From assembly GCF_900327775.1 (NCBI RefSeq), contig NZ_OUMZ01000007.1:1847606-1911605 (forward strand): a DNA stretch of 64,000 nucleotides, read 5' to 3'. The notes under the pieces were generated by a model that searched no databases, was not told the DNA's origin, and saw nothing but the letters and a program-made list of their open reading frames with translations. Below, one piece after another: positions 18,514-26,594 of the stretch (within the stretch, counting starts at the first letter, position 1; the number at the start of each line of letters is the position of its first letter). Made by a program: the position numbers and the translations under genes. The stretch comes from Roseovarius sp. EL26. GTDB taxonomy: Bacteria; Pseudomonadota; Alphaproteobacteria; Rhodobacterales; Rhodobacteraceae.

Positions 18514-19793
18514 ACCTTTGCCTTACGTGCGCTTTCCGGCCCGTGCGGGTGATCGGCGTGCGGGTATTCAGCATGGTGGTGATCATGGTCATGATGATGC
18601 CCGTGGTCATGATCGTGGTGATGATGATCATGACTGTGCCCGTGATCGTGGTGGTCATGGTCATGATCATGGTCGTGATGGTGGTGGTGCCCGCCCATCA
18701 ACAAACGGCACATGCCGGTACAGAAGGTATCACAATGGCTGCAGTCTTCGACATTTGAGCCAGGGGCAGAAGCGCCCTGGCCCTCAACATGGTGGTGGTG
18801 ACTTTCCTGCACCGCACCAACTTCGGCTTCAAAACCCAGAACCTGCGTGCGGTATTTGCACATGACGCAAGTGGGTGGTGGAACATCGCCAAAGGCCGGA
18901 TGCCCCGCGCCATTTTCTGCCGCAATCGCGGCGCGTTGTTCAGGCGTGATTGTAAGCTCGCCCTGACCTTCGATCGCCAGAACCTGTGTGCGGTATTGGC
19001 AGGTACCACAGTTGGGCGGCGGCACCGTGCCAACCTGTTCGGTGATCCGTTCAGCGAATGTCTCAAGGACTTTGGGGTGGTCGCCGAGGTAACCCGCCTT
19101 AACAAAAACAATGTCAGGGTTTTCAGCCGCAACCTGATCAGTAAAGCCGTAAATTCGGTCAATCAAGATGCCTGAGAAGAGGAAATACGGGAAAACAACA
19201 ACGCGTTTATAGCCCAGTTTGACCACGTGCTGCAGGCACGGTTCGACCAGTGGGAAAGTTACGCCGGAATAGCCAACTTCGCACCAACCAAAACCCATGC
19301 CTTCTTGCAGCAGACGCGCAATCTTGGATACGTTGCCATTGGCGTCAGGATCCGATGCGCCACGCCCAATGACCACTAGGCAAGTGTCATGCAAAGACAC
19401 CTCGCCCTGCTCCGCATTGGCCGCATCAATCGCTTCCTTAATGCGACCACCTGCGGCCGCAATCATCTTAGGATCCACGCCCAGCTCACGCCCGTAAGAA
19501 ATATCAACGCCATGTTTGGTTGAATATGTATTCAGAACCGTTGGGATATCATTCTTTGAATGCATCGCGGCAAACAACATGCCCGGCACAGCCAGAATAC
19601 GCTCGCACCCCTTGTCGCGCAGCTTGTTCAACCCATCACGGATCACCGGGTTGGCGAATTCGAGATAGCCGTATTCCATTTCCCAATCAGCGGGCAGATA
19701 GGGGGGGAGTTTTTCAGCTAGCGTGGCGAATTCATCAACCGCCGACTGGCTCCGCGAGCCATGCCCGCAAATCATCACACCTGTCTTTGTCAT
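18510..19793 (-). CDS. cbiX: CbiX-type sirohydrochlorin/metal chelatase with Cys-rich and His-rich C-terminus
   Basis: A 427-residue protein. Residues 1-255 form two CbiX/ferrochelatase-like domains; the first has MICGHGSRSQ with the catalytic histidine, the second has IGRGASDPD without it, as usual in long CbiX. Two repeats follow, PPNCGTCQYRTQVL (about 259-272) and PPTCVMCKYRTQVL (about 306-319), then a CxxCxxxCxxxC cluster at 351-362 and a tail of mainly His and Asp at 369-417. Long CbiX proteins are known to carry a His-rich region and an Fe-S motif; the duplicated YRTQVL repeats and the tail length stand out. It overlaps cobH and lies 4 nt after a His-containing membrane protein gene. 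Confidence 0.9.
   Translation of the reverse strand: MTKTGVMICGHGSRSQSAVDEFATLAEKLPPYLPADWEMEYGYLEFANPVIRDGLNKLRDKGCERILAVPGMLFAAMHSKNDIPTVLNTYSTKHGVDISYGRELGVDPKMIAAAGGRIKEAIDAANAEQGEVSLHDTCLVVIGRGASDPDANGNVSKIARLLQEGMGFGWCEVGYSGVTFPLVEPCLQHVVKLGYKRVVVFPYFLFSGILIDRIYGFTDQVAAENPDIVFVKAGYLGDHPKVLETFAERITEQVGTVPPPNCGTCQYRTQVLAIEGQGELTITPEQRAAIAAENGAGHPAFGDVPPPTCVMCKYRTQVLGFEAEVGAVQESHHHHVEGQGASAPGSNVEDCSHCDTFCTGMCRLLMGGHHHHHDHDHDHDHHDHGHSHDHHHHDHDHGHHHDHDHHHAEYPHADHPHGPESARKAKV
18548..18690 (-). repeat. Low-complexity His/Asp codon repeat in cbiX
   Basis: The DNA is a degenerate repeat of CAY and GAY codons encoding the His-Asp tail of CbiX. Read on the other strand it gives a Met/Val-rich frame, a composition artefact. 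Such tracts can expand or contract by slippage. Confidence 0.85.
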
Positions 19794-19797
19794 ACGC

Positions 19798-20019
19798 TCA
19801 AGCCTCTTGCAGGTCTTCGTCAGTGACCTCTTCGGTTTCTACTTCTTCCGCCTTGTCCGACTTGCCGCGCAACCCCGCCCAAAGACCGATGGCGATTGCT
19901 GCGCCAATCGCAGCAGCGCCCAGCCAGTGGCCATGGCCGGCCACTTCGCCCAGGTGCCCAACATGGGCCTGAGCCATCGTACCGGCCAGCAGGGCCGGAA
20001 TAATCATTGCGTACTTCAT
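19798..20019 (-). CDS. Small exported/membrane protein with His-containing motif (DUF6732-like)
   Basis: From MKYAMIIPALLAGTMAQA the protein is 73 residues: a signal peptide ending at about residue 18 (AQA-H), a short segment HVGHLGEVAGHGHW with four histidines, a membrane helix (about residues 34-50) and an acidic tail (EEVETEEVTDEDLQEA). The arrangement resembles the DUF6732 family of Rhodobacteraceae, named from memory. It lies 4 nt before cbiX and probably shares its message. The histidines suggest metal contact, which is inference. An upstream in-frame start at 20034 is less likely because it would spoil the signal peptide. Confidence 0.7.
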   Translation of the reverse strand: MKYAMIIPALLAGTMAQAHVGHLGEVAGHGHWLGAAAIGAAIAIGLWAGLRGKSDKAEEVETEEVTDEDLQEA

Positions 20020-20128
20020 GCAGGGATCCCCCATTTCAAAACAGCTCTACAATGACTGGAAAGCAACAACAGGGGCGCGGGCCCCTCCTGACGACGCAAC
20101 TCAAAAGCCCCCGATATGGGTCAGCCCC

Positions 20129-20203
20129 GTTTGCACACCTCTCCGGCCCGAATTCGGGCTTCGTCACCGTTTTCTATAATGAGAGCTGTGCCCCTGTGCA
20201 AAC
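20129..20203 (-). promoter_or_regulatory. Foldable element upstream of the cbiX-cob operon
   Basis: A 75 nt segment in the gap between the DMT gene and the cobalamin operon. A 9 bp outer stem pairs 20129-20137 with 20195-20203, a 5 bp stem pairs 20139-20143 with 20181-20185, and an inner 14 bp palindrome (GCCCGAATTCGGGC) lies at 20146-20159. No cobalamin riboswitch core (B12 box) was recognised. It may be a leader RNA of the cob operon or a transcription barrier after the phn operon; this is inference. Confidence 0.45.
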
Positions 20204-20259
20204 CAAGAATCGTCTCCCGCCATACGGTTTACGACATCTTGCAACGGGAACATGCAAAG

Positions 20260-21090
20260 TCAGACCAATGTAATCACGATGATGCCAATACTCACGATTA
20301 TAGCTGCAATCACACGCCGAAACCCCGGCCCTTCATGAAACCAGAAGACCCCAATCATCGCAGCAAACACGACCGATGTTTCACGCAGAGCAGAGACCAG
20401 CCCAAGGGGCGCGAAGGTTTTGGCATAGAGCACCAGACCATAGGCCGCGCCGGACAACACTCCGCCGCAGATCCCAATAAGGCCGATCCGGCGTGTCAGC
20501 TGGCTCATTCGTTTATGAAACCGCAAGACAATGAACGCAAAGACACATACTTCGGCACTGAAAATCCAAGCGATGTATCCAAATGGGCTGCCAGACAGGC
20601 GAATTCCGATACCATCCACAATGGAATAGGCCGCAATTGTCAGCGATGTGATCAGTGCAGCCATTAGTGCGGGACCGGAAAATCCACCACGTTTTATCAC
20701 CAAAGTAATGATCCCAAGTGACACGATCACAATGCCACCCCATGCCGTCAGCGGCAAATGTTCATCCGCCCAAACCGTTGCACCCAATGCAATCATTACC
20801 GGCGTCAGGCCACGGGCAATGGGATAGACAAACGACAGATCGCCAAATCGATAGGCTGTGCTTAAGAAATAGTAATAACCCCAGTGAATGACCGTTGAGG
20901 CAACAATATAGGGCACCGCTGCAACGGACGGGGCCGGAAACAGGGCCAGCATCGCCACACCAGGCACAACATGTCCCAAAGCAATCAGGCCCAGCATGAC
21001 AGTTTTGTCACCTGAGCCTTTGACCATTGCATTCCACACCGCGTGCAGCAAAGCCGCTGCCAGCACAGTGCAGATGATTGCGGGTGTCAC
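20260..21090 (-). CDS. EamA/DMT family transporter at the end of the phosphonate operon
   Basis: A 276-residue membrane protein with about ten hydrophobic segments and the two EamA halves (about 1-135 and 145-276). Family landmarks include the N-terminal LLHAVWNAMVK and a glutamate-containing RETSVVFAAMIG in the second half. It starts with GTG, and that codon overlaps the stop of the pbfA-like gene (GTGA), so translation is coupled to the phosphonate operon. No ABC-type phosphonate importer is seen nearby. Transport of 2-aminoethylphosphonate or a related compound is an attractive inference; DMT proteins also export amino acids, so direction is unknown. Confidence 0.88.
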   Translation of the reverse strand: MTPAIICTVLAAALLHAVWNAMVKGSGDKTVMLGLIALGHVVPGVAMLALFPAPSVAAVPYIVASTVIHWGYYYFLSTAYRFGDLSFVYPIARGLTPVMIALGATVWADEHLPLTAWGGIVIVSLGIITLVIKRGGFSGPALMAALITSLTIAAYSIVDGIGIRLSGSPFGYIAWIFSAEVCVFAFIVLRFHKRMSQLTRRIGLIGICGGVLSGAAYGLVLYAKTFAPLGLVSALRETSVVFAAMIGVFWFHEGPGFRRVIAAIIVSIGIIVITLV

Positions 21091-22436
21091 GCCGCCTCAG
21101 CCAGAATGGTATTTTCAACAATGCTTAATGCGCGATCCAGATCCGCGCGCGCAATGGTCAGCGGCGGAGACAATGTCAAAACGCAGCCTTGGCTGATCTT
21201 AAAACTCAGCCCAGCCTCTAGACAGGCGTAATAAATACGCTCGGCACGCTCATTACCCGGTGTTTTCGCGGCTTGATCTTCGACAATCTCAATCCCAAAC
21301 ATCAGCCCCCGCCCCCGGATGTCACCGACAATTGGTAGATGGCCCAGCTGATTTTGCAACCGCTCCATCGCATAGGCGCCAAGTTCTGCGGAACGTTCTA
21401 CCAACTCTTCGTCTTCGATAATCTCAATCGTGGTCAAAGCCGCGCGTGCGGTCACCGGGTTCTTTTCGTGCGTATAATGCCCGATGGCAAAATCTCCACA
21501 GACATCCAGACCCTCTCGCGCCACACAGGCGGCAATCGGCAAGATGCCCCCGCCCAACGCTTTGCCCAAGGTGACAATATCGGGGATTATCTCATCATGC
21601 TCAAAGGCAAACATCTGACCTGTCTTACCCAACCCGGTGGGAATTTCATCCATAATCAGCAGGGCGCCATGACGGTTACAAGCCTCGCGCACGGCTTTCC
21701 AAAACCCCGCAGGCGGTACATAGGGAACGGCGCGCATCGGCTCTGCAATGACAGCCGCCACATCGCCTTCGCGTTCCAATGCAAACTCCACCATCTTGGC
21801 ACAAGCCAAACCACAGACATCAGGGCCTGCGTGATTGTACGGGCAGCGATAACAGGCAAACGGCGCCACATGTTCCGCCCCCGGCAGAAGCGGCCCGGCG
21901 ATGTGGCTACGAAAGGTGGCCTCCCCGCCAACGGATGCCGCGCCAAATCCGGCCCCATGAAAGGCGTCCCAGAAGCTGACAGTTTTGAACCGACCCGTCG
22001 CTGCACGCGCAATCTTTAACGCCACCTCATTGGCGTCCGACCCCCCTGTGGTGAATAAGGTTTTGTTCAAATCACCGGGCGCAATCTGCGCCAGCTTTTC
22101 GGCCAGTGCCACAGCTGGCTCATTGGTGAAACGTCGTGGCGCAAACGGCAGATCATCTAACTGAGCCTTAATCGCGGCAACAAGACGTGGGTGACCATAG
22201 CCAATGTGATGGACAGAATTGCCGTGGAAATCCATAAATTTGCGCCCGGCGGTGTCTTCGATCCAGATGCCTTCGGCCTTGGCGATGGTCGACACGCAGG
22301 GTGACGATAATGCCTGATGTAAGAACGTATCGGCATCCCGCTTCAATAGCGCCTTGGTGGCTGAATCCTCCTCTCGGGCGGCCCAACTGGCACGCGCGGC
22401 TGAAGTATTGGATTCGCCTTCGGTATGGGTGGACAT
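21087..22436 (-). CDS. pbfA: Class III aminotransferase-fold enzyme, likely (R)-1-hydroxy-2-aminoethylphosphonate ammonia-lyase
   Basis: A 449-residue PLP enzyme of the class III aminotransferase fold. Visible are FHGNSVHHIGYGHPRLV (about 70-86), TGGSDANEVALKIARA, LIMDEIPTGLGKTG and the PLP lysine in DIVTLGKALGGG. A CPYNHAGPDVCG cysteine insert is near 190-210. Enzymes of this type embedded in phnW-phnA-phnY clusters include PbfA, which converts (R)-1-hydroxy-2-aminoethylphosphonate to phosphonoacetaldehyde and ammonia. The PbfA call rests on context and general resemblance; an ordinary transaminase remains possible. GAGG lies 8 nt before the ATG. It overlaps the downstream transporter and follows phnY after 109 nt. 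Confidence 0.78.
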   Translation of the reverse strand: MSTHTEGESNTSAARASWAAREEDSATKALLKRDADTFLHQALSSPCVSTIAKAEGIWIEDTAGRKFMDFHGNSVHHIGYGHPRLVAAIKAQLDDLPFAPRRFTNEPAVALAEKLAQIAPGDLNKTLFTTGGSDANEVALKIARAATGRFKTVSFWDAFHGAGFGAASVGGEATFRSHIAGPLLPGAEHVAPFACYRCPYNHAGPDVCGLACAKMVEFALEREGDVAAVIAEPMRAVPYVPPAGFWKAVREACNRHGALLIMDEIPTGLGKTGQMFAFEHDEIIPDIVTLGKALGGGILPIAACVAREGLDVCGDFAIGHYTHEKNPVTARAALTTIEIIEDEELVERSAELGAYAMERLQNQLGHLPIVGDIRGRGLMFGIEIVEDQAAKTPGNERAERIYYACLEAGLSFKISQGCVLTLSPPLTIARADLDRALSIVENTILAEAA

Positions 22437-22493
22437 GGGCGTCGCCTCGCTGAATCAGCGTCAGCCAGGCCGCGCCATTTTTCCCTGCTTGGT

Positions 22494-22519
22494 CATCCGG
22501 GCCAGATCTGGCCCGGATG
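22494..22519. repeat. Perfect 26 bp palindrome between phnY and pbfA
   Basis: The 13 bp arms CATCCGGGCCAGA and its exact complement meet with no spacer at 22506/22507. It lies in the only long gap inside the phn operon. No T-run follows on the minus strand. A hairpin that stabilises or processes the mRNA, or a protein site, are both possible. Confidence 0.7.
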
Positions 22520-22545
22520 TGCATTTTGTTGAAACGCCGCTCAGA

Positions 22546-24012
22546 TCAGCGTGGCCAAGGCAGCGAATAGGTCTTCACGTTGGTGAAGAATTTCATCGCC
22601 TCAATGACACCTTCTTTGACGCCGTTACCACTGTCCTTGATGCCACCAAATGGTGACATTTCAATGCGATAGCCGGGTTGCTCCCAAATGTTGCACGTGC
22701 CCACATCCAAGCCATTGATGTAAGAAATCGCCCGATTTAAATCGTTGGTGCAGACGCCTGACGACAGGCCAAAATCAGTCGAATTTGAAATCCGCATGAC
22801 CTCTGTATCGTCATCCGGCACGCGTACAATCGGCACAATCGGACCAAAGGTTTCTTCCATCACCAACTCGCTATCATGCGGCACCTTATCGACCACGATG
22901 GGTGGCAACAATGCGCCCTGACGACCCGGATGATAGAGGATTTCCGCGCCCTCTTTTTCGGCCATGAAGACACGCTTTTCAAACAATTCTGCCGCTTGCG
23001 AATGGATCACACAACCCAGTTCAGTCGCTGGATCTTGGGGATCGCCAAACTTGATCTTCTTGGCCTTTTCCAACACCAGTGGCACAAATCTGTCCGCGAC
23101 GCTTTCTTGCACCAAAATCCGCTTGATCGCTGTGCAACGCTGGCCCGAGTTGCCCGTGGCACCCGCCACAGCAATGGTTGCGGCCTTGTCCAAATCCGCA
23201 TCGGACAGGTCGTTACAGATGATCAACGGATCATTGCCGCCCAGCTCAAGCGCCTGACGTTTATAACCGGCTTTGGAGGCGATGATTTTGCCAACAGGCA
23301 CCCCACCAGTAAAAGTGATGATGTCAATGTTGTCATTAGTGATCATCTCGTCGCCAATGTCTTGCGGCATGCCGGTGACCACTTGGAACATTTCCGGCGG
23401 CAGGCCAGCCTCATACAGGATATCGGCCAGCGCAATGCACGTGAGTGGTGTCAGTTCGGTTGGCTTGCAAACCATGCAGTTGTTGGTCGCAATTGATGGC
23501 GCAATCTTATGGCTAACCATGTTCAGTGGGTGGTTAAACGGCGTAATCGCCGAGATCGCATTCACCGGCTCACGCGTGGTGAAGATCTTGCGATCTTTGC
23601 CATTGTGCGTCAGATCGCAAGAGAAAATCTCTCCATCATCCTTGAGCGCCTCTGCGGCGGCAAACTGATACACATCCTGTGCGCGTTTGGTCTCGTAAAT
23701 CGCGTGCTGGTGGCAAATGCCCAGCTCCAGCGTCAGCCATTTGGCCAGATACTCGCGTTTCTCACCGATCAATTCACCAGCGCGCTGAAGGATCTGACTG
23801 CGCTCGTAACGCGTCAGCTTTGGTTTGTAGTTGGCTGCGATTTCAAACGCTCGTGCCGCATGCTCCGCCGTGCCCGCAGGAACGGTACCGATCACTTCAT
23901 CGGTGTAGGGATAAAGCACCTCTACCACGTTATCAGTAAAGACAACTTCGCCCCCAATGCGCATGCCATCATGGCGGATATCGTGTTTTGTCATATTTCC
24001 ATCCATTGTCAT
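22546..24012 (-). CDS. phnY: Phosphonoacetaldehyde dehydrogenase
   Basis: An aldehyde dehydrogenase of 488 residues. The catalytic cysteine is C293 in [12 protein letters not shown] and the general base is E257 in LELGGNDP; the cofactor region FTGGVPVGK is at about 234-242. In clusters with phnA and phnW, PhnY oxidises phosphonoacetaldehyde to phosphonoacetate with NAD. It follows phnA by 11 nt. The start may be any of three in-frame ATGs within the first seven codons; GGGAG best fits the first or second. Other aldehyde dehydrogenases share the fold, but context makes PhnY strong. Confidence 0.93.
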   Translation of the reverse strand: MTMDGNMTKHDIRHDGMRIGGEVVFTDNVVEVLYPYTDEVIGTVPAGTAEHAARAFEIAANYKPKLTRYERSQILQRAGELIGEKREYLAKWLTLELGICHQHAIYETKRAQDVYQFAAAEALKDDGEIFSCDLTHNGKDRKIFTTREPVNAISAITPFNHPLNMVSHKIAPSIATNNCMVCKPTELTPLTCIALADILYEAGLPPEMFQVVTGMPQDIGDEMITNDNIDIITFTGGVPVGKIIASKAGYKRQALELGGNDPLIICNDLSDADLDKAATIAVAGATGNSGQRCTAIKRILVQESVADRFVPLVLEKAKKIKFGDPQDPATELGCVIHSQAAELFEKRVFMAEKEGAEILYHPGRQGALLPPIVVDKVPHDSELVMEETFGPIVPIVRVPDDDTEVMRISNSTDFGLSSGVCTNDLNRAISYINGLDVGTCNIWEQPGYRIEMSPFGGIKDSGNGVKEGVIEAMKFFTNVKTYSLPWPR

Positions 24013-24023
24013 CTTCTCCCTAC

Positions 24024-25268
24024 TTATAGCGCGGCAGCGGTGGTTGCGTAGAAAAACGCATCGAAATTGCGCAACTCAGGCTGGCTGGGCAGGTCGATCA
24101 CCCGGTTCACGATGAACGGCACTTCCTGTTCGGTCAGACCGCCATGGCTGCGCAGCGGTTCCTTGAGTGCGGCCAAATCATGCCGATGCTCAGATGTACC
24201 TATACAAATATTTTCACTGGAAATCATCACGATATCGCCGATCCGATCGCCCGGAAGCTCAAACCGTTTGATCGCCTCTTCCTTGTCGATCACCAGAATC
24301 AGCTCTTCGCGTTCTTTCAGCTTGGCAATGATATCTGCCTTGTCCGCTCCCTCGGGCAGGTAGCAAGTGCCAAAGCCCCCCAAGGCACCGTGGTGGACCA
24401 CATAAGGGTCGGTAATTGGCAAAATGACACGGGCAGCGTCCTTGCCCAGCCACTCATCCATCAGGTCCTGAACATAGATCACATTGGGCGTGCCATCTGC
24501 GTGGTGCTTAGGCTTCATACCGTGGTCTGCAGTCACAACAATCGCGGCACCCATCTCATCCAGCTGGGCCAGATATTTATCGAACATCTCGTAGAACGAT
24601 TTGGCCTCGGCGTCATCTGGCGCATATTTGTGCTGCACATAGTCAGTTGTGGTCAGATACATCACATCTGGTTTCCACTCACGCAGCAGCTTGACCCCCG
24701 CGGCAAAGACAAACTCGGACAGGTCTGCTGAATAGACCTCAGGCTGCGCCATGCCCAACCATGCGCTGGCTTTGTCCTGACCATGTTCTACCGCAGTCGA
24801 TGTATCCGACTTCTCGGCCGAGAAGCACTTTGCCCGATCATCATCAAATGCCAGTCCCGCCCCCAACAAAGCACGCAACTTGTCTTTGGCGGTCACGATA
24901 GCCACCTTGGCACCCGCATCGTAAAACTGCTTGAATACGGTTGGCGCACGCAAGAAGCGCACATCGTTCATCATCACTTCTTCGCCACTATCAGGATCAA
25001 TCAGGTAGTTACCGCATATGCCATGCACGATTGGCGGCCGGCCGGTCGCAATCGACAGGTTGTTAGGGTTGGTGAAGCTCGGGATCACAGAATGTGCCAA
25101 ACGGTCGGTTCCAGTTTCACGCATCCGCTTGAGCGTCGGCATCAGCCCATCGGCAATCGCCTTGGTCAAATATTCCGGCTCGCAGCCATCCAGACAAATC
25201 GCAATCGCCGGCACCTTGGGCATCGGATAAACACGCTCATTCGCGGTCACAGGGGTATGTAATGTCAT
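24024..25268 (-). CDS. phnA: Phosphonoacetate hydrolase
   Basis: A 414-residue member of the alkaline phosphatase superfamily that splits phosphonoacetate to acetate and phosphate. The two-zinc site is readable: D27 (CLDGCE), the nucleophile T66 (PSFTNPNN), D209 and H213 ([10 protein letters not shown]), D248 and H249 (VTADHGMK) and H375 (RSHGGLTE). Spacing agrees with the characterised family. AAGGA about nine bases before the ATG supports the start. It lies 21 nt after phnW and 11 nt before phnY, giving the oxidative 2-aminoethylphosphonate route. Confidence 0.95.
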   Translation of the reverse strand: MTLHTPVTANERVYPMPKVPAIAICLDGCEPEYLTKAIADGLMPTLKRMRETGTDRLAHSVIPSFTNPNNLSIATGRPPIVHGICGNYLIDPDSGEEVMMNDVRFLRAPTVFKQFYDAGAKVAIVTAKDKLRALLGAGLAFDDDRAKCFSAEKSDTSTAVEHGQDKASAWLGMAQPEVYSADLSEFVFAAGVKLLREWKPDVMYLTTTDYVQHKYAPDDAEAKSFYEMFDKYLAQLDEMGAAIVVTADHGMKPKHHADGTPNVIYVQDLMDEWLGKDAARVILPITDPYVVHHGALGGFGTCYLPEGADKADIIAKLKEREELILVIDKEEAIKRFELPGDRIGDIVMISSENICIGTSEHRHDLAALKEPLRSHGGLTEQEVPFIVNRVIDLPSQPELRNFDAFFYATTAAAL

Positions 25269-25289
25269 CTTATTGGGTCCTTGCTTAAC

Positions 25290-26477
25290 TCATGCGGCCA
25301 ATTTGGCGCGTTCTTCCAGTGCGGCCGACGGTGGTGCCGCGTCGGCAACCCCCATCTGTGCCAGCGATTCTTTTGCGGCGGTGACAACCTGCTGCATGAC
25401 ATGTTCATCCATCTGTCCAATGCAGCCGACACGGAAACTGTCGACGACCGTCAGCTTACCAGGGTAGATGATGAAGCCTTTTTCTTTCATCAGTTCGTAA
25501 AACGTATCAAAGATAAAGTTCTCATCTGCCGGGCAGAAAAACGTCACGATGATCGGGCTTAACCAACGGTTTTTCAGCAACGTCTCAAAACCAAGTTCGC
25601 GCATCCCGGCAACCATGACATCGCGGTTGCGTGTATAGCGCGCGCCGCGGCCTGCGACACTGCCTTCGGCTTCATGTGCTTTTAGTGCCTCTAAAAAGGC
25701 CACAACGACATGGGTTGGCGGGGTAAAGCGCCACTGCCCAGTTTTATTCATATGCGCCCATTGCGCATGCACATCCAAACTCAATGAATGGCTGTTGCCC
25801 TTGGCGGCCTCCAGCTCGGCCTTGCGGGCAATGATGAAGCCAAAGCCCGGCACACCTTCGATGCACTTGTTAGCCGAGGACACCATCGCCTCATACCGCA
25901 TTTCGCTTGGCTTCAGCTCAACCGCCCCAAAGGCGGACATGCTATCCACCAACAGTTTGCGCCCAGCGGCATAGGTCACCTCGGAAATCTCTTCAACGGG
26001 GTTCAAAATGCCCGAGGACGTCTCGCAATGGATGGCTATCACATGGGTGATCGCGGGATCATCCGCCAAAATTTGAGCAACTTCATCACCGCGCGGCGGC
26101 AGATAATCGCCCTTATCCAAAACAACGTGTGCTCGGCCCAGATATTCCATCGTTTTTGCGGTGCGCTGTCCATAAGCCCCGTTCGCCAGAACCAATGCCT
26201 TGCCATGTGGCGGGATGAAACTGCCCAGCATCGCCTCAACGGCGAAAGAACCGGAACCCTGCATCGGAACGCAGTCGAAATCGTCCTTACCATCCCCAAG
26301 CAAAGTCAAAAGTCGCTCGCGTATTTCGCGTGTGGCGGCGCGGAATTCACCATCCCAACTACCCCAATCTTTCAGCATCGCCTCTTTGACTGCAAATGAT
26401 GTTGTTAATGGGCCTGGTGTCAGCAGGTAAGGCTCGCCCAGCCGGGGGGATTCAATCTTGTGACCAACGTGTTCCAC
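25290..26477 (-). CDS. phnW: 2-aminoethylphosphonate--pyruvate transaminase
   Basis: PhnW transfers the amino group of 2-aminoethylphosphonate to pyruvate, giving phosphonoacetaldehyde and alanine. The 395-residue class V aminotransferase has YLLTPGPLTTS near residue 17, GSWDGEFRAATREIRERL, QGSGSFAVEAMLG and the PLP lysine in SSANKCIEGVPGFGF. The start is GTG with CTGGAG upstream. First gene of the operon; a LysR gene diverges 117 bp away, and an inverted repeat sits in that gap. Confidence 0.96.
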   Translation of the reverse strand: MEHVGHKIESPRLGEPYLLTPGPLTTSFAVKEAMLKDWGSWDGEFRAATREIRERLLTLLGDGKDDFDCVPMQGSGSFAVEAMLGSFIPPHGKALVLANGAYGQRTAKTMEYLGRAHVVLDKGDYLPPRGDEVAQILADDPAITHVIAIHCETSSGILNPVEEISEVTYAAGRKLLVDSMSAFGAVELKPSEMRYEAMVSSANKCIEGVPGFGFIIARKAELEAAKGNSHSLSLDVHAQWAHMNKTGQWRFTPPTHVVVAFLEALKAHEAEGSVAGRGARYTRNRDVMVAGMRELGFETLLKNRWLSPIIVTFFCPADENFIFDTFYELMKEKGFIIYPGKLTVVDSFRVGCIGQMDEHVMQQVVTAAKESLAQMGVADAAPPSAALEERAKLAA

Positions 26478-26499
26478 GGATCATCTCCAGATAAACGCA

Positions 26500-26551
26500 A
26501 TACCGAATAAATGGGCAATGATCTTTTATATGTAAAATTGTTATTTGGTAT
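26500..26551. promoter_or_regulatory. Long inverted repeat in the phnW/LysR intergenic region (candidate operator)
   Basis: ATACCGAATAA (26500-26510) and TTATTTGGTAT (26541-26551) are inverted copies matching at 10 of 11 positions. Arm centres are 41 bp apart, about four helical turns, so both would face the same side. The arms flank the space between the divergent phnW and LysR starts, where LysR proteins usually bind. Operator function is inferred. Confidence 0.5.
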
Positions 26552-26594
26552 GGCATCATAGGAAAATAATATATCACAAGAGTGTCAAAGAATT

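Noticed and set aside
17512..18552. 346-codon plus-strand frame over cobL/cobH
   Set aside because: It is antisense to two well-supported, overlapping cob genes and shows no domain or ribosome site.
18507..18758. Met/Val-rich frame opposite the CbiX tail, looking like membrane segments
   Set aside because: It is the complement of the His/Asp codon repeat; the hydrophobicity is a composition artefact.
20035..20259. Cobalamin riboswitch before the cob operon
   Set aside because: Neither the B12 box nor the conserved core was recognised on the minus strand; only an unclassified foldable element is reported.
22168..22524. 118-codon minus-strand frame between phnY and pbfA
   Set aside because: It mostly overlaps pbfA in another frame, has no domain, and crosses the palindrome.
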